A stretch of 52,526 nucleotides of DNA from contig NZ_JAGGOY010000102.1 in the NCBI RefSeq assembly GCF_018614095.1, positions 1 through 52,526 on the forward strand, given 5' to 3'. Made by a program: the position numbers and the translations under genes. Below are positions 17,328-29,058 of the stretch, in pieces (position 1 is the stretch's first letter; each line of letters opens with the position of its first letter). Under the pieces are notes generated by a model, which was not told where the DNA came from, searched no databases, and saw only the letters and a program-made list of their open reading frames with translations. This DNA comes from Streptomyces sp. ISL-87. Its GTDB lineage: Bacteria > Actinomycetota > Actinomycetes > Streptomycetales > Streptomycetaceae.

Positions 17328-17669
17328 TCAGACGCCGTTGAGGCCCGAGGTGTTGCCCGGCGCGGTCATGGACTGGACGCTCTTGAACGCCTGACGGACC
17401 TCGTCGTCCTGGGCGTTGCTCAGGTTCTTGGTCTGCGACACCGCGTTGTGCAGGACCCCGAGCAGCTGACGGATCTTGTCGTGGTCCTCGTTCACCACCG
17501 TCTGCGCGGTGATGAAGCCGGAGGCACCCACACCGGTCCAGCCGGCGCTCACCGTCGCGATGATGTCGGCCAGCTCGCGGGACTGACGGGTCACAGCGTC
17601 AGCCGTGTCGGAAATCCTGTCCTTCGCCTTGACGATGGGATCGTCTGCAAGGCCGAAATTGTCATTCAT
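17328..17669 (-). CDS. WXG100-family ESX secretion substrate
   Basis: 113 residues starting at the ATG at 17669, with GAGGAG 8 bases upstream; the frame extends 31 codons further without a better start. The turn motif is W44-T45-G46 between two amphipathic helices. The tail (SMTAPGNTSGLNGV) is flexible and lacks a clear YxxxD signal, so it is likely exported as a dimer with the WXG100 protein encoded just downstream. It lies 217 bases after mycP, a gap long enough for its own promoter. Confidence 0.9.
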   Translation of the reverse strand: MNDNFGLADDPIVKAKDRISDTADAVTRQSRELADIIATVSAGWTGVGASGFITAQTVVNEDHDKIRQLLGVLHNAVSQTKNLSNAQDDEVRQAFKSVQSMTAPGNTSGLNGV

Positions 17670-17886
17670 CCGAAGCTCCTCACTTCTCAATTCACCGGCA
17701 GAACCGGTGGATTGCGTGGCGGAGCGGACGTTCCGTGGCATGGTATCGAGCCACGCGCACAACAGGAGTCCCCCTCCGCTTCACGCCATCCCCCGATCAC
17801 AGTCGTGAAGTCTGCTGTCACTCTAGCCAGTTCGGCTGACAGGCCCAACACCGGACCCACCACTCGCCCTCGGGAACCGCGGCTGT

Positions 17887-19179
17887 TCACTGCAAACGGC
17901 GTCGGCGGCCGCGGGCATCCCGGACCACGGTCGCGGTCCCGGCGATGACGGCGATGAGTACGGCGCCGATCCCGAGGGCGTACGTGCCGAACCGCTCCTC
18001 GCGCTCCTGGGCCGTCTCCGTCAAGTGCATCGCGGCCGCCTCCGGGGCAGCCGCCGGGGGCGGGCCGGGGTCCGGTACGGGGGCCTTCGGCGTTTCGCGG
18101 TCCTGCGTGACCGCGCGCACCGGGTCGACGACGCCCCAGCCGACATAGTCGTCCCGGCCCTTGACCGAGCGCTCGGCGGTGCCCTCGATCTGCCAGATGA
18201 CCTGCTGCGGGGTCCACGTCGGGTGCTTGGCACGCAGCAGGGCGGCGAGCCCGGCCACGTACGGGGCGGAGAAGCTGGTGCCGTTGTCGATGCACTGCCC
18301 GAAGCCCGGGACGGTGGAGACCATGTCGACGCCGGGCGCCGCCACCCCGATGAAATCGCCGGGCTGGGAGAACGCGGCCCGCTCGTTGTTGCGGTCCGAG
18401 GAGGCCACGGCCAGCACACCGGGGAAGGCCGCCGGGTAGGTCTTGCGCTTCTCGCCGCTCAGCCCGTCGTTGCCCGCCGAGGCCACCACGACGACGCCCG
18501 CCTCGACGGCCTTGCGGACGGCCTGGCCGAGCTTGGAGTCCGCGCTCAGCGGTACGTCGGTGTCCTGCGAGATGTTGATGACCTTGGCGCCCTTGGACAC
18601 GGCGTGGTCGACCGCCTGGCTCAGGGTGTCGGCGTTGCCCTTGCCCTGGCCGTCGTTCTGCCGGATGGGGATGATCGTGGCCTCCGGGGCCAGGCCGACG
18701 AAGCCGGTGCCCTGCTGGGGGCGGGCCGCGATCAGCCCGGCGACCTTGGTGCCGTGCCCGACCGTGTCGTTCGTGCCGTCGCCGCCCTTGGGGTCGACGA
18801 AGTCCTTGCCCGCGCCCGTGTCGAGCGCGCCGCTGAGCTGCGGGTTGGCCCGGTCCACCCCGGTGTCGATGACCGCGACGCGGACGCTTTCCCCCTTGGC
18901 GTCCTTGCCCTTGGTCTGCGCCCAGAGCGCGTCGAGCAGCAGCCGCTGGAGGGCCCAGGGGCGGTCCGCGATCTGCTTCTTCATGGGGAAGGTGCACTCC
19001 CCGGCGCCGGCCAGGCGCAGGGCGGGGGCGTGTACCGGCTCCGGGTGCGTACGGGCCCCGGGCTGCGGTGCGGCGCCGGTGGTGCCGGACATCGCGAGGA
19101 GGGCGAGGGCCGCGGTCAGGAGGGCGCCGCGCGGGTACGTGTGCTTCGTCGACTTCATCGGCTTCGTCGGCTGGGGCAT
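17887..19179 (-). CDS. mycP: Type VII secretion-associated serine protease mycosin
   Basis: 430-residue membrane-anchored subtilisin-like protease. An N-terminal signal peptide (hydrophobic about 17-32) is followed by the S8 domain with Asp105 in VAVIDTGVD, His142 in VGHGTKVAG, Asn237 in ASAGNDG and Ser302 in NGTSFSAP. A proline-rich linker (PVPDPGPPPAAAP) leads to one C-terminal membrane helix and an arginine-rich end. Mycosins stabilise the ESX complex and cleave some substrates. The ATG at 19179 has GAGGAG seven bases upstream. Eleven bases separate it from eccB, so the two are co-transcribed. Confidence 0.93.
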   Translation of the reverse strand: MPQPTKPMKSTKHTYPRGALLTAALALLAMSGTTGAAPQPGARTHPEPVHAPALRLAGAGECTFPMKKQIADRPWALQRLLLDALWAQTKGKDAKGESVRVAVIDTGVDRANPQLSGALDTGAGKDFVDPKGGDGTNDTVGHGTKVAGLIAARPQQGTGFVGLAPEATIIPIRQNDGQGKGNADTLSQAVDHAVSKGAKVINISQDTDVPLSADSKLGQAVRKAVEAGVVVVASAGNDGLSGEKRKTYPAAFPGVLAVASSDRNNERAAFSQPGDFIGVAAPGVDMVSTVPGFGQCIDNGTSFSAPYVAGLAALLRAKHPTWTPQQVIWQIEGTAERSVKGRDDYVGWGVVDPVRAVTQDRETPKAPVPDPGPPPAAAPEAAAMHLTETAQEREERFGTYALGIGAVLIAVIAGTATVVRDARGRRRRLQ

Positions 19180-19190
19180 CGGCGTACTCC

Positions 19191-20789
19191 TCACGAACCC
19201 TGCGGCTGACGGGCGGAGTTGGTGTCCAGGCGCGGGCCCTTGGACAGGAACTCCGACCATGCGATGGGGACCATGGCCGGCACCACGCCGCCGTAGCCGA
19301 GCCGGATCTGCGCCTGGCTGGCCTCGGGCCGGCCGTCCGTGGAACCGCCCTGGGCCTGCTGGTTGGGGGCGCCGATCTTCGACTGCTCGGCGTCGCTGTC
19401 GCCGTTGGCCTGTACGGCGTACCGCAGCCCGGTGTCGGTGACGAGGAACAGGGAGCCGCCGGCGGTGGTCTGCTTGCCCTGGACCTGGGTGTAGAGCAGG
19501 CCCGAGCCCGGGGTGACGTACGAACTCGTGCCGCTCGCGGCGATGTCGATGGGGAAGCCGGTGCCGGCCCAGGTGCTCAGCGTCTGGTTGCCCTGGCCGT
19601 CGACGGCGCGCAGGACGTTGCACACGGTGTCGCGGTCGCCGGGGCCCGATCCGGAGCCCGAGCCGGGCGCGGCCGACCCCGTGGGGGTGGCGTGGTTGAT
19701 CTGGGCGGACTTCCGCTGCGGCCACTTGGCCTCGGCCTTGAAGGGGGTGGCCTCCGGGTTGAGGGACTGGAGGTCCACCTCGTGGGGCTTGCCGTTCATG
19801 TTGAGGACGTCGGTCGCGGGCGAGGAGATCAGCAGCCAGGCCACGAACTCGGAGACCGGCGCGACCTTGCCGGGCAGGACGACGTAGTGCTGTGTGCCGG
19901 AACCGGTCTGCGCCAGCAGCACCATGCCGACCTTGTTGTCGGCGGTGCCCAGGCCCTGGACGCGGGCGTCCGCACCGGCCTCGGCGGGCAGCTTCGGAAA
20001 CTCCAGCGCGTCACCGGAGTTGAGGGTCGCCAGCCACTCCTCGGTGACCTGCTGCGGGACGGCGCCCGTGCCGACCAGGGCGTTGGTGATCTTCCCGGCG
20101 TCCGCCGAGCCCTCGGGGAACTTGTACTTCGTACCGGCCGCGTCGACGAGGTAGCGCTCCTTGGCCGCGCCCGTGCTCTGGACGTACAGCACCTGGGTGT
20201 CGCCGACCTTGCGGCCGTCGTCCATCAGGCCCGCCTCGCGGTCGGCGAGGACGAACGCGGCGGTCTGCACGCCCTTGCCGTTGCCGCCGGGCTGCTGGCA
20301 GACGGCCCAGCGCTTGGCCTTGCCGGCGTCCTCCTTGGCGGGCAGCCGGTCGGGCGCGTAGGGGATTCCGATGATGGGGCCGCGCGGCGGCTTGCCGGCG
20401 TCCAGCACCTTGTCCTCGACCTGGATGACCTTGAACTTCTGCGGGTCCAGGAGGAGTCGGGCGGAGGCGAGGTTCAGGACGGGGTGCAGACGGGTCTGGT
20501 CCTTGCCCTTCACCTTGGTCGACAGGACCACGTACCGGGTCGTCGACTGCTTGCCGACGATCACCGTGGTGCCGGGCTCGTCCCACCCCTTGGGAGCCTG
20601 CGGCTTGAACATGCCCCAGGCACCGAAACCGGCGAGCACGAGCGTCCCGACGATCACACTGGGCAGGACCGCGCGCAACGGCCTGGGCGCGCCCTCCTCG
20701 GTGCCCGTGGCGGACGGCTGAAGGAACGCGGCCACGGTGCGCCGCTTCGCAAAGGTGTACGCGTTGAGTTCATCGCGTCGTGATGCCAT
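19191..20789 (-). CDS. eccB: Type VII secretion protein EccB
   Basis: 532 residues from the ATG at 20789; MASRRDELNAYTFAKRR is the standard EccB N-terminus, so the 24 codons of open frame upstream are rejected. One membrane helix at about residues 41-60 is followed by a large extracytoplasmic domain with the EccB core (STRYVVLS..., LHPVLNLASARLLL, PDRLP, later VCNVLRAVDG and SYVTPGSGLLYTQV). A Gly/Ser-rich linker (PGSGSGSGPG) lies at about residue 375. EccB is a single-pass core subunit of the ESX complex. It is upstream of mycP and divergent from eccE. Confidence 0.92.
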   Translation of the reverse strand: MASRRDELNAYTFAKRRTVAAFLQPSATGTEEGAPRPLRAVLPSVIVGTLVLAGFGAWGMFKPQAPKGWDEPGTTVIVGKQSTTRYVVLSTKVKGKDQTRLHPVLNLASARLLLDPQKFKVIQVEDKVLDAGKPPRGPIIGIPYAPDRLPAKEDAGKAKRWAVCQQPGGNGKGVQTAAFVLADREAGLMDDGRKVGDTQVLYVQSTGAAKERYLVDAAGTKYKFPEGSADAGKITNALVGTGAVPQQVTEEWLATLNSGDALEFPKLPAEAGADARVQGLGTADNKVGMVLLAQTGSGTQHYVVLPGKVAPVSEFVAWLLISSPATDVLNMNGKPHEVDLQSLNPEATPFKAEAKWPQRKSAQINHATPTGSAAPGSGSGSGPGDRDTVCNVLRAVDGQGNQTLSTWAGTGFPIDIAASGTSSYVTPGSGLLYTQVQGKQTTAGGSLFLVTDTGLRYAVQANGDSDAEQSKIGAPNQQAQGGSTDGRPEASQAQIRLGYGGVVPAMVPIAWSEFLSKGPRLDTNSARQPQGS

Positions 20790-21019
20790 GACCGCCTGCT
20801 TCTCCCCGCACAGCCCGTTCGGTGACCGCGGTCCCCGGGCCTCGATTGTCGGACCGGGCACCTACTATGCCTCTTGACGGAGGGTAGGCAGGTCCCGGGT
20901 AGGGTGCGGTGGCCGCTCAGCGCCTTCCCGAGCGGGGTAATCGGGGTAATCAGGGCTTGTTGGGGTGGATCGGGGTCCGGGGCCGTGCGGCGGATGTCGC
21001 GCGGCGGCGGGGTTCCCGG

Positions 21020-21061
21020 GGTCCGCCCCTGGGGCCACCTCCCAGCGGTAGCTGGGGGAGA
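21020..21061. repeat. Dispersed palindromic repeat, copy 3
   Basis: Core CCCAGC-GGTA-GCTGGG at 21041-21056, preceded by CCCCTGGGGCCACCT and followed by GGGAG. It lies in the eccB/eccE divergent promoter region, 20 bases before the eccE start. Confidence 0.7.
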
Positions 21062-21080
21062 AAGGGAAGGTGCGCGAGTG

Positions 21081-22352
21081 ATGGCCACCGCGACGGAGCC
21101 GCAGGCGGCCGCGGCCGCACCCGTACGCGGCGGAGTGACGCCGCATCCGAGGGCCGGAGCGGGCCGGTTCGGGCCGTTCCGATTGCAACAGCTCGTCCTG
21201 CTCCAGGTCGCCGCGGCCGCGCTGCTGGTGGCGTGGGTGATCGAACCGATGCTGCTGATTCCCGCCGGTGTGCTGGCGCTGGTCCTCGTGGTCCTCGCGG
21301 TCGTACGCCGGCATCAGCGCTCGCTGCCCGACTGGATCGGCAGCGTGCTCGCGCTGCGCGCCCGGCGCCGCCGCGCCGCGTCCTTCACCTTGCCCGCGGG
21401 CACCGAGCCGGGGCTGGCGCCGCTGGTCGAGGCGGATCCGGCGCTGCGGACGCGGACGTTCAGCGATCGCGAGCGGCGCCCGGTGGGGATGATCGGCGAC
21501 GGGACCTTCCTGACGGCGGTCGTCCAGGTGGACATGGACGCCACCGCGCTGCGGCCCGACCGGTCGGCGCGGCCGCTGCCGCTCGCCGTCGTACGGGACG
21601 TCCTCGAAGTGGACGGCATCCGGCTGGAGTCGGCGCAGCTGGTGCAGCACACCCAGCCGGCGCCGGCCCCGCATCTCCCCGCCCAGTCGATGGCCACCCG
21701 CAACTACGCGCCGCTCCAGGCCCGGACGGGCACTCCGGCGGTGCGGCTCACCTGGATCGCCCTCAAGCTCGACCCGGAGCTGTGCCCGGACGCGGTCGCC
21801 GCGCGCGGCGGCGGACTCGCGGGGGCGCAGCGCTGTGTGGTGCGGGCGGCGGACCAGTTGGCGAGCCGGCTGGCAGGTGCCGGGTTCCGGGCCAGCGTCC
21901 TGACCGAGCAGGAGCTGACGGCCGCGCTGGCGACGTCCTCGTGCGCGAACCCGATGGCGATCACCCAGGCGGGGCGCTCGGCCAGCACGGGACGGCGTAC
22001 GGAGGAGACCGCGCGGGCGTGGCGCTGCGACGACCGGCGGCACACCACGTACTGGATAAGCCGCTGGCCGCAGTTGGGCGGCGCGGGGGCGGCACTGCCG
22101 CAATTCGTGGCGCTGCTGACCTCGCTGCCCGCGCTGGCGACGACCTTCAGCCTGACCATGTCCCCGGCCGAGCGCCACGGCGTCACGCTGACCGGGCATG
22201 TACGGGTCTCCGGGCGCAGTGACGAGGAGCTGGTGGCCGCGCGCAGGGAACTGGAGCGGACGGCGCGGGGCGTGAAGACCGGGCTGGTGCGGCTCGACCG
22301 TGAACAGGTGCCGGGGCTGCTGGCCTCGCTGCCGCTGGGAGGGGCGCGATGA
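21081..22352 (+). CDS. eccE: Type VII secretion protein EccE
   Basis: 423 residues from the ATG at 21081, 11 bases after GGGAAGG; a GTG immediately precedes it. Two membrane helices (about residues 38-75) follow a short Ala-rich N-terminus, then a long cytoplasmic domain with the EccE-type order: PDWIGSVLALRARRRR, GMIGDGTFLTAVVQV and CWTYWISRWP-like segment (here HTTYWISRWPQLG). EccE is the peripheral membrane subunit of ESX complexes. The 3' end overlaps the next gene by four bases. Sequence conservation in this family is weak, so the assignment rests partly on context. Confidence 0.85.
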   Translation: MATATEPQAAAAAPVRGGVTPHPRAGAGRFGPFRLQQLVLLQVAAAALLVAWVIEPMLLIPAGVLALVLVVLAVVRRHQRSLPDWIGSVLALRARRRRAASFTLPAGTEPGLAPLVEADPALRTRTFSDRERRPVGMIGDGTFLTAVVQVDMDATALRPDRSARPLPLAVVRDVLEVDGIRLESAQLVQHTQPAPAPHLPAQSMATRNYAPLQARTGTPAVRLTWIALKLDPELCPDAVAARGGGLAGAQRCVVRAADQLASRLAGAGFRASVLTEQELTAALATSSCANPMAITQAGRSASTGRRTEETARAWRCDDRRHTTYWISRWPQLGGAGAALPQFVALLTSLPALATTFSLTMSPAERHGVTLTGHVRVSGRSDEELVAARRELERTARGVKTGLVRLDREQVPGLLASLPLGGAR

Positions 22353-23047
22353 GGGTGGGGTACGGGCTGGTGGGTCCGCGGCGGGAGCGGCATGTGGTGC
22401 CCGCGGCGGATCTGGACGCGCTGGCACTGCCCGTCGGGGACGACGGGGTCGTCATCGGCGTGGACGCCGAGGGGCGGTCGGCGGTGCTCGGCATCAACCG
22501 GCCGACGCCGTACGAGGTGACGCTGATCGGCGGTCTGTGGACGGCGCAGGTGCTGGCGCTGCGGGCGGCGGCCACGGGTGCGCGGGTGGCGGTGGAGACC
22601 GGGCGCGGGCAGGTGTGGTCCGGGCTGGCCCAGGCGGCGGGCGGCGGACAGCCGTGCGTGACGCTGCACGACGTGGGCAGGGTGCCGCCGCAGGGTGCGT
22701 CGGCGGGCAGCCCGGTGCTGGTGATCCGCGACTGCGGGATGCGGCCGCCGCGCGGGCGCGTGGTGGCGGGCCCCTGGCAGTCGGTGCTCACGCTGCTGCC
22801 GTACTTGAGCCCGACGGCGCCGAGGCTGCTGCGGAACTCGGCGCTGGTGGGTGTGCAGCGGGTGTCCCCGGACGAGGCGGAGCAGATCGGCGGCCTGATG
22901 AACCTGCCGCGGCGGGCGGTGGATTCACTGCCGACGCTGGGCGACGGGGTGACGCTGTGGTGCACACCGCGGGACCGGCAGTTCGTGATGACCCAGGGGA
23001 CGGACGCGGAGACGGGGCTGCTGGGGGCTGCGCGGCGGATCGACTGA
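22349..23047 (+). CDS. ESX-locus hypothetical protein
   Basis: 232 residues, overlapping eccE by four bases (ATGA), so translation is coupled. There is no signal peptide or membrane segment. The N-terminal half (GDDGVVIGVDAEGRSAVLGINRPTPYEVTLIGG) and the run WTAQVLALRAAATGARVAVETGR resemble a small nucleotide-binding-type fold, with VLVIRDCG later, but no motif is decisive. It appears to be a conserved companion of Streptomyces ESX loci. Function is unknown; a cytoplasmic accessory role with EccE is an inference from coupling. Confidence 0.75.
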   Translation: MRVGYGLVGPRRERHVVPAADLDALALPVGDDGVVIGVDAEGRSAVLGINRPTPYEVTLIGGLWTAQVLALRAAATGARVAVETGRGQVWSGLAQAAGGGQPCVTLHDVGRVPPQGASAGSPVLVIRDCGMRPPRGRVVAGPWQSVLTLLPYLSPTAPRLLRNSALVGVQRVSPDEAEQIGGLMNLPRRAVDSLPTLGDGVTLWCTPRDRQFVMTQGTDAETGLLGAARRID

Positions 23048-23375
23048 GCCGGGTTGCGGGCGCGGGGTTGTGGGCCGGGGGGCCGTGGTGGGGGCTTGGT
23101 GGTGTCACCGGCGCGGGTGCGGGTGGGGGTTCCGGGGGGATGGCCCATCGGTCGCCGTTTGAGGCGGCGGTGGCCGGGGGCCGGGGTGGCCTGTAGGGAG
23201 GAGTTGACGGCCGCCTGGCCCTGGTGGGGGCGACCTCACGAAGTCGGGCTGTGGCGTCCCGCAGGGTGGGGCCCGCCCATGGGGGGCGGGTTTTGGTGGC
23301 GGGGCACGATTAGGCTGAGCGTGGCGCGGTGTCGAGGTAGGCGCCAGACCAGTGTTCGACAGACCAGGAGGACCA
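23048..23375 (+). other. Intergenic region with terminator and probable promoter of the EspI-like gene
   Basis: A 328-base, very G-rich gap without a credible gene. It contains the terminator listed separately (23272-23294). Past it, TAGGCT around 23311 could be a -10 box for the EspI-like gene, but no convincing -35 is visible. Confidence 0.4.
23272..23294 (+). terminator. Rho-independent terminator after the eccE pair
   Basis: CCCGCCC (23272-23278) pairs with GGGCGGG (23284-23290), 5-base loop, followed by TTTT. It ends the eccE-hypothetical transcript and separates it from the EspI-like gene. It is the only terminator here with a clear T tract. Confidence 0.65.
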
Positions 23376-26258
<2,883 letters not shown>

Positions 26259-26264
26259 CGCGAA

Positions 26265-26305
26265 GAGGGCCCGTACCGTCCCACCACGGGACAGTACGGG
26301 CCCTC
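26265..26305. terminator. Bidirectional terminator between the EspI-like gene and ribF
   Basis: GAGGGCCCGTAC pairs with GTACGGGCCCTC (12 bp), then one mismatch, then GTCCC/GGGAC around a 5-base loop. It lies 7 bases past the rightward stop and 17 bases past the ribF stop on the other strand. Confidence 0.88.
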
Positions 26306-26321
26306 ACTCGTTCCAGCCGGT

Positions 26322-27278
26322 TCAGCGCTCCGCGTCGTACTCCTCGGTCAGCAGCCGCGCCCGCTTCACGTCGTCCGCGATCGCCTCCAGCAGCCCGTCC
26401 AGCGACTCGAACTTCGCCATCCCCCGCACGTACGCGAGGAAGTCGATGGTCACGTGCATGCCGTACAGCTCCAGCCCGACCCGGTCGATCGCGTACGCCT
26501 CCACGGTCCGCTCAGTGGCGTCGAACTGCAGGTTCGTCCCCACCGAGATCGCCGCCGGCATCCGCTCTCCGCCCGCCGTCAGCCAGCCCGCGTACACCCC
26601 GTCGGCCGGGATCGCGGTGTGCGGCGCCGTCTCGACGTTCGCCGTCGGGTAGCCGAGCTCGCGCCCGCGCTGCGCACCGCGCACCACGACGCCCTCGACC
26701 CGGTGCGGGCGGCCCAGGACCTCGGCCGCGCCCTCCACATCGCCCTCGGCGACGAGCTTGCGCGCCAGGGTCGAGGAGAACGGAACGCCGCCGCCCGCCT
26801 CGCCGCGCTCCACCAAGTCCACGACGTCGACCTCGTAGTCGTACGTGGCGCCCAGCTCGCGGAGGAAGTCGACATTCCCGGCGGCCCGGTGGCCGAAGCG
26901 GAAGTTCGGGCCCTCGATGACGGCGCGGGCGTGCAGCTTGTCCACGAGCACCTTCACGATGAAGTCGGCCGGGGACAGCTGCGAGAACTCCGCCGTGAAC
27001 GGCAGGATCAGCAGCGCGTCCACACCCAGCCCGGCCATCAGTTCGGCGCGCCGGTCGTAGGGGGCCAGGATCGGCGGGTGGCTGCCGGGGCGCACGACCT
27101 CGCTGGGGTGCGGGCTGAAGGTGACGACGACGGACGGGACGCCGAGCGCGCGCGCCTTGGCCACGGCCCGCCCGATGATCAGCTGATGGCCCCGGTGCAC
27201 GCCGTCGTACGAGCCGATGGTGACGACGCTGCGTCCCCAGTCCTGGGGGATGTCCTCCAAGCCACGCCAGCGCTGCAC
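26322..27278 (-). CDS. ribF: Bifunctional riboflavin kinase / FAD synthetase
   Basis: 318 residues. The N-terminal nucleotidyltransferase domain has TIGSYDGVHRGHQ (the FxGxFDGxHxGH motif, with Ser in place of Phe) and FSPHPSEVV. The C-terminal flavokinase domain has GRELGYPTAN and GVYAGWL. The enzyme makes FMN and then FAD. I chose the GTG at 27278 because GAGGAG lies 8 bases upstream and the length is standard; the frame is open 37 codons further. The 394-base leader carries no recognisable FMN riboswitch. It is on the same strand as truB but separated by a terminator. Confidence 0.93.
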   Translation of the reverse strand: MQRWRGLEDIPQDWGRSVVTIGSYDGVHRGHQLIIGRAVAKARALGVPSVVVTFSPHPSEVVRPGSHPPILAPYDRRAELMAGLGVDALLILPFTAEFSQLSPADFIVKVLVDKLHARAVIEGPNFRFGHRAAGNVDFLRELGATYDYEVDVVDLVERGEAGGGVPFSSTLARKLVAEGDVEGAAEVLGRPHRVEGVVVRGAQRGRELGYPTANVETAPHTAIPADGVYAGWLTAGGERMPAAISVGTNLQFDATERTVEAYAIDRVGLELYGMHVTIDFLAYVRGMAKFESLDGLLEAIADDVKRARLLTEEYDAER

Positions 27279-27672
27279 TGTGACCGCTCCTCGCCCGAAC
27301 CCGTGTAGTCCCTGTACTGATTGCAGGTCTAAGACTGCCATGCTGCTGCCCGGTGCCCCGCATCGGCATCTGGCTCCGGGCCGCTCCATGTCAGGTCGCG
27401 GCCCGGGCCGGGTCCGGAGGGTGGGTCAGGTCACATCAGGACCGTGGCTCCGGTCACACCCCCGCGCCTCGCGACGGTAGGCAAACGAAGATCAGCAGGA
27501 AGAGCACGCGAGGCGAAAGCGCCCCCTTACGCTCCCCGCAGTCACTCCGAGCGCCTGCTCGGACGGGTGAATAACAGGCCCCGGGTGGATAGACACCTAC
27601 CCGAGGGGGGTCGTGGAGCGGTGAGCCGCCGTCGATGTGCGCTCACCGCTCCACGTCAACAAAAGAACAGCC
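27279..27672. other. Intergenic region between truB and ribF
   Basis: A 394-base gap without a supported gene. It holds the truB terminator hairpin (27613-27654), a small hairpin TCCGAGC-GCCT-GCTCGGA near 27547-27564, and presumably the ribF promoter. I looked for the conserved FMN-riboswitch core and did not see it. Confidence 0.6.
27613..27654 (-). terminator. truB terminator
   Basis: Perfect 14-bp stem, GTGGAGCGGTGAGC (27613-27626) with GCTCACCGCTCCAC (27641-27654), 14-base loop. It begins 18 bases past the truB stop and closes the long rimP-to-truB run. Confidence 0.8.
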
Positions 27673-28581
27673 TCAGACGAAGACCGCCAGCGACTTCGCC
27701 TTGCCGCCCTTGCTCTCCACGAGCCCGAGCAGCTCGCCCTTCGGCCCGTAGACCGCGACCGTCCTGCCGGCCTCGTACTCGTCCGGCATCTCGATCCGCA
27801 CGCCGTTGGCGAGCAGCGAGGCCCGCCGGGCGTCCAGGTCCCAGCGAGGGAAGGCCGCGGCGGCCGCCTCGCCGATCGGCATGACGGTCAGCTCCTCCTG
27901 GAGCTGGTCCAGCGTCCGCGCCCGGTCGAGCTTGTACGGCCCGACCCGCGTGCGCCGCAGCGCGGTCAGGTGCCCGCCGACGCCCAGGTCGGCGCCCAGG
28001 TCACGGGCCAGAGCGCGGATGTACGTACCGCTGGAGCAGACGACGGACACGACGAGGTCGATGACCTTGGTGCCGTCCTCGGCCTCCGCGTCCCGCATGT
28101 CGTAGACCTGGAACGAGGAGATCGTCACCGGCCGGGCCGGGATCTCGAAGTCTTCGCCGTCCCGCGCGCGCTTGTAGGAGCGCACACCGTTGATCTTGAT
28201 GGCGCTGACCTTGGACGGGATCTGCATGATCTCGCCGGTCAGCTTGGCGATGCCCGCGTCCACCGCCTCGCGGGTCACCCGGGAGGCGTCCGTCGAGGAG
28301 GTGGTGTCGCCCTCGGCGTCGTCCGTCAGGGTGTTCTGCCCGAGACGGATCGTGCCGAGGTACTCCTTCTCCGTCAGCGCGAGGTGTCCGAGGAGCTTGG
28401 TCGCCTTCTCGACGCCCAGCACCAGGACACCCGTGGCCATCGGGTCGAGCGTGCCGGCGTGGCCCACGCGGCGGGTCTTGGCGATCCCGCGCATCTTGGC
28501 GACCACGTCGTGCGAAGTGAAGCCGGACGGCTTGTCGACGATGACAAGGCCGTCCGGCGTCTTCCCTGCGTTGGTGCTCAT
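27673..28581 (-). CDS. truB: tRNA pseudouridine(55) synthase
   Basis: 302-residue TruB, which isomerises U55 in the T-loop of tRNAs. The catalytic Asp46 lies in VGHAGTLDPMATG, and the KPSGFTSHD and SGTYIRALARDLG motifs are present. A C-terminal PUA-like domain ends the protein. Its ATG overlaps the rbfA stop by four bases, so the two are translationally coupled. The synteny rimP-nusA-ylxR-infB-DUF503-rbfA-truB is the standard actinobacterial one. Confidence 0.95.
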   Translation of the reverse strand: MSTNAGKTPDGLVIVDKPSGFTSHDVVAKMRGIAKTRRVGHAGTLDPMATGVLVLGVEKATKLLGHLALTEKEYLGTIRLGQNTLTDDAEGDTTSSTDASRVTREAVDAGIAKLTGEIMQIPSKVSAIKINGVRSYKRARDGEDFEIPARPVTISSFQVYDMRDAEAEDGTKVIDLVVSVVCSSGTYIRALARDLGADLGVGGHLTALRRTRVGPYKLDRARTLDQLQEELTVMPIGEAAAAAFPRWDLDARRASLLANGVRIEMPDEYEAGRTVAVYGPKGELLGLVESKGGKAKSLAVFV

Positions 28582-29030
28582 TCCGCGGCTGCGTCCTCGT
28601 CGTCGTCCTCGCCCGGCTTCTTGTACGGGTCGGCGTCACCGGCGTACTGCGCGCCGGAGGACACCTCTCGTACCTGGGCGTCGGAGGAGCGCGCCTTGTC
28701 GAGGAGGTCCTCGATGGTCTTGGCGGTCTCCGGGAGTGCGTCCGCCACGAAGGTCAGGGTGGGCGTGAACTTGGTTCCCGCCGCCCGGCCGACCGCGGAG
28801 CGCAGTACGCCCTTGGCGCTCTCCAGGCCCGCTGCCGCGCTGGCCCGGTCCTCGTCGTCGCCGTAGACCGTGTAGAAGACCGTGGCCTCCCGCAGGTCGC
28901 CGGTGACCCGGGTGTCGGTGATGGTCACGTGCGTACCGAGTCGGGGGTCCTTGACACCGCGCAGCAGCTTCTCTGCCACCACCTCCCGGATGAGGTCCGC
29001 CAGCTTCTTCGCCCGCGCATTGTCGGCCAC
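28578..29030 (-). CDS. rbfA: 30S ribosome-binding factor A
   Basis: 150 residues. The KH-like RbfA domain covers residues 1-115 (ADLIREVVAEKL, VKDPRLGTHVTITDTRVTGDL, AKTIEDLLDKAR). An acidic C-terminal tail (GEDDDEDAAAE) extends beyond the core, common in Streptomyces. RbfA helps mature the 5' end of 16S rRNA in the 30S subunit. It is separated by 28 bases from the DUF503 gene and overlaps truB by four bases. Confidence 0.93.
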   Translation of the reverse strand: MADNARAKKLADLIREVVAEKLLRGVKDPRLGTHVTITDTRVTGDLREATVFYTVYGDDEDRASAAAGLESAKGVLRSAVGRAAGTKFTPTLTFVADALPETAKTIEDLLDKARSSDAQVREVSSGAQYAGDADPYKKPGEDDDEDAAAE

Positions 29031-29058
29031 TGGTCCGTCTCCTTCTTATGTCTTGCAG

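Noticed and set aside
17887..19725. A 612-codon version of mycosin
   Set aside because: The upstream 182 codons overlap eccB in another frame; the ATG at 19179 has a ribosome site and a signal peptide.
27279..27672. FMN riboswitch upstream of ribF
   Set aside because: The conserved AGGGTGAAATTCCC-type core and ACCGGCGGT element are not present on the minus strand.
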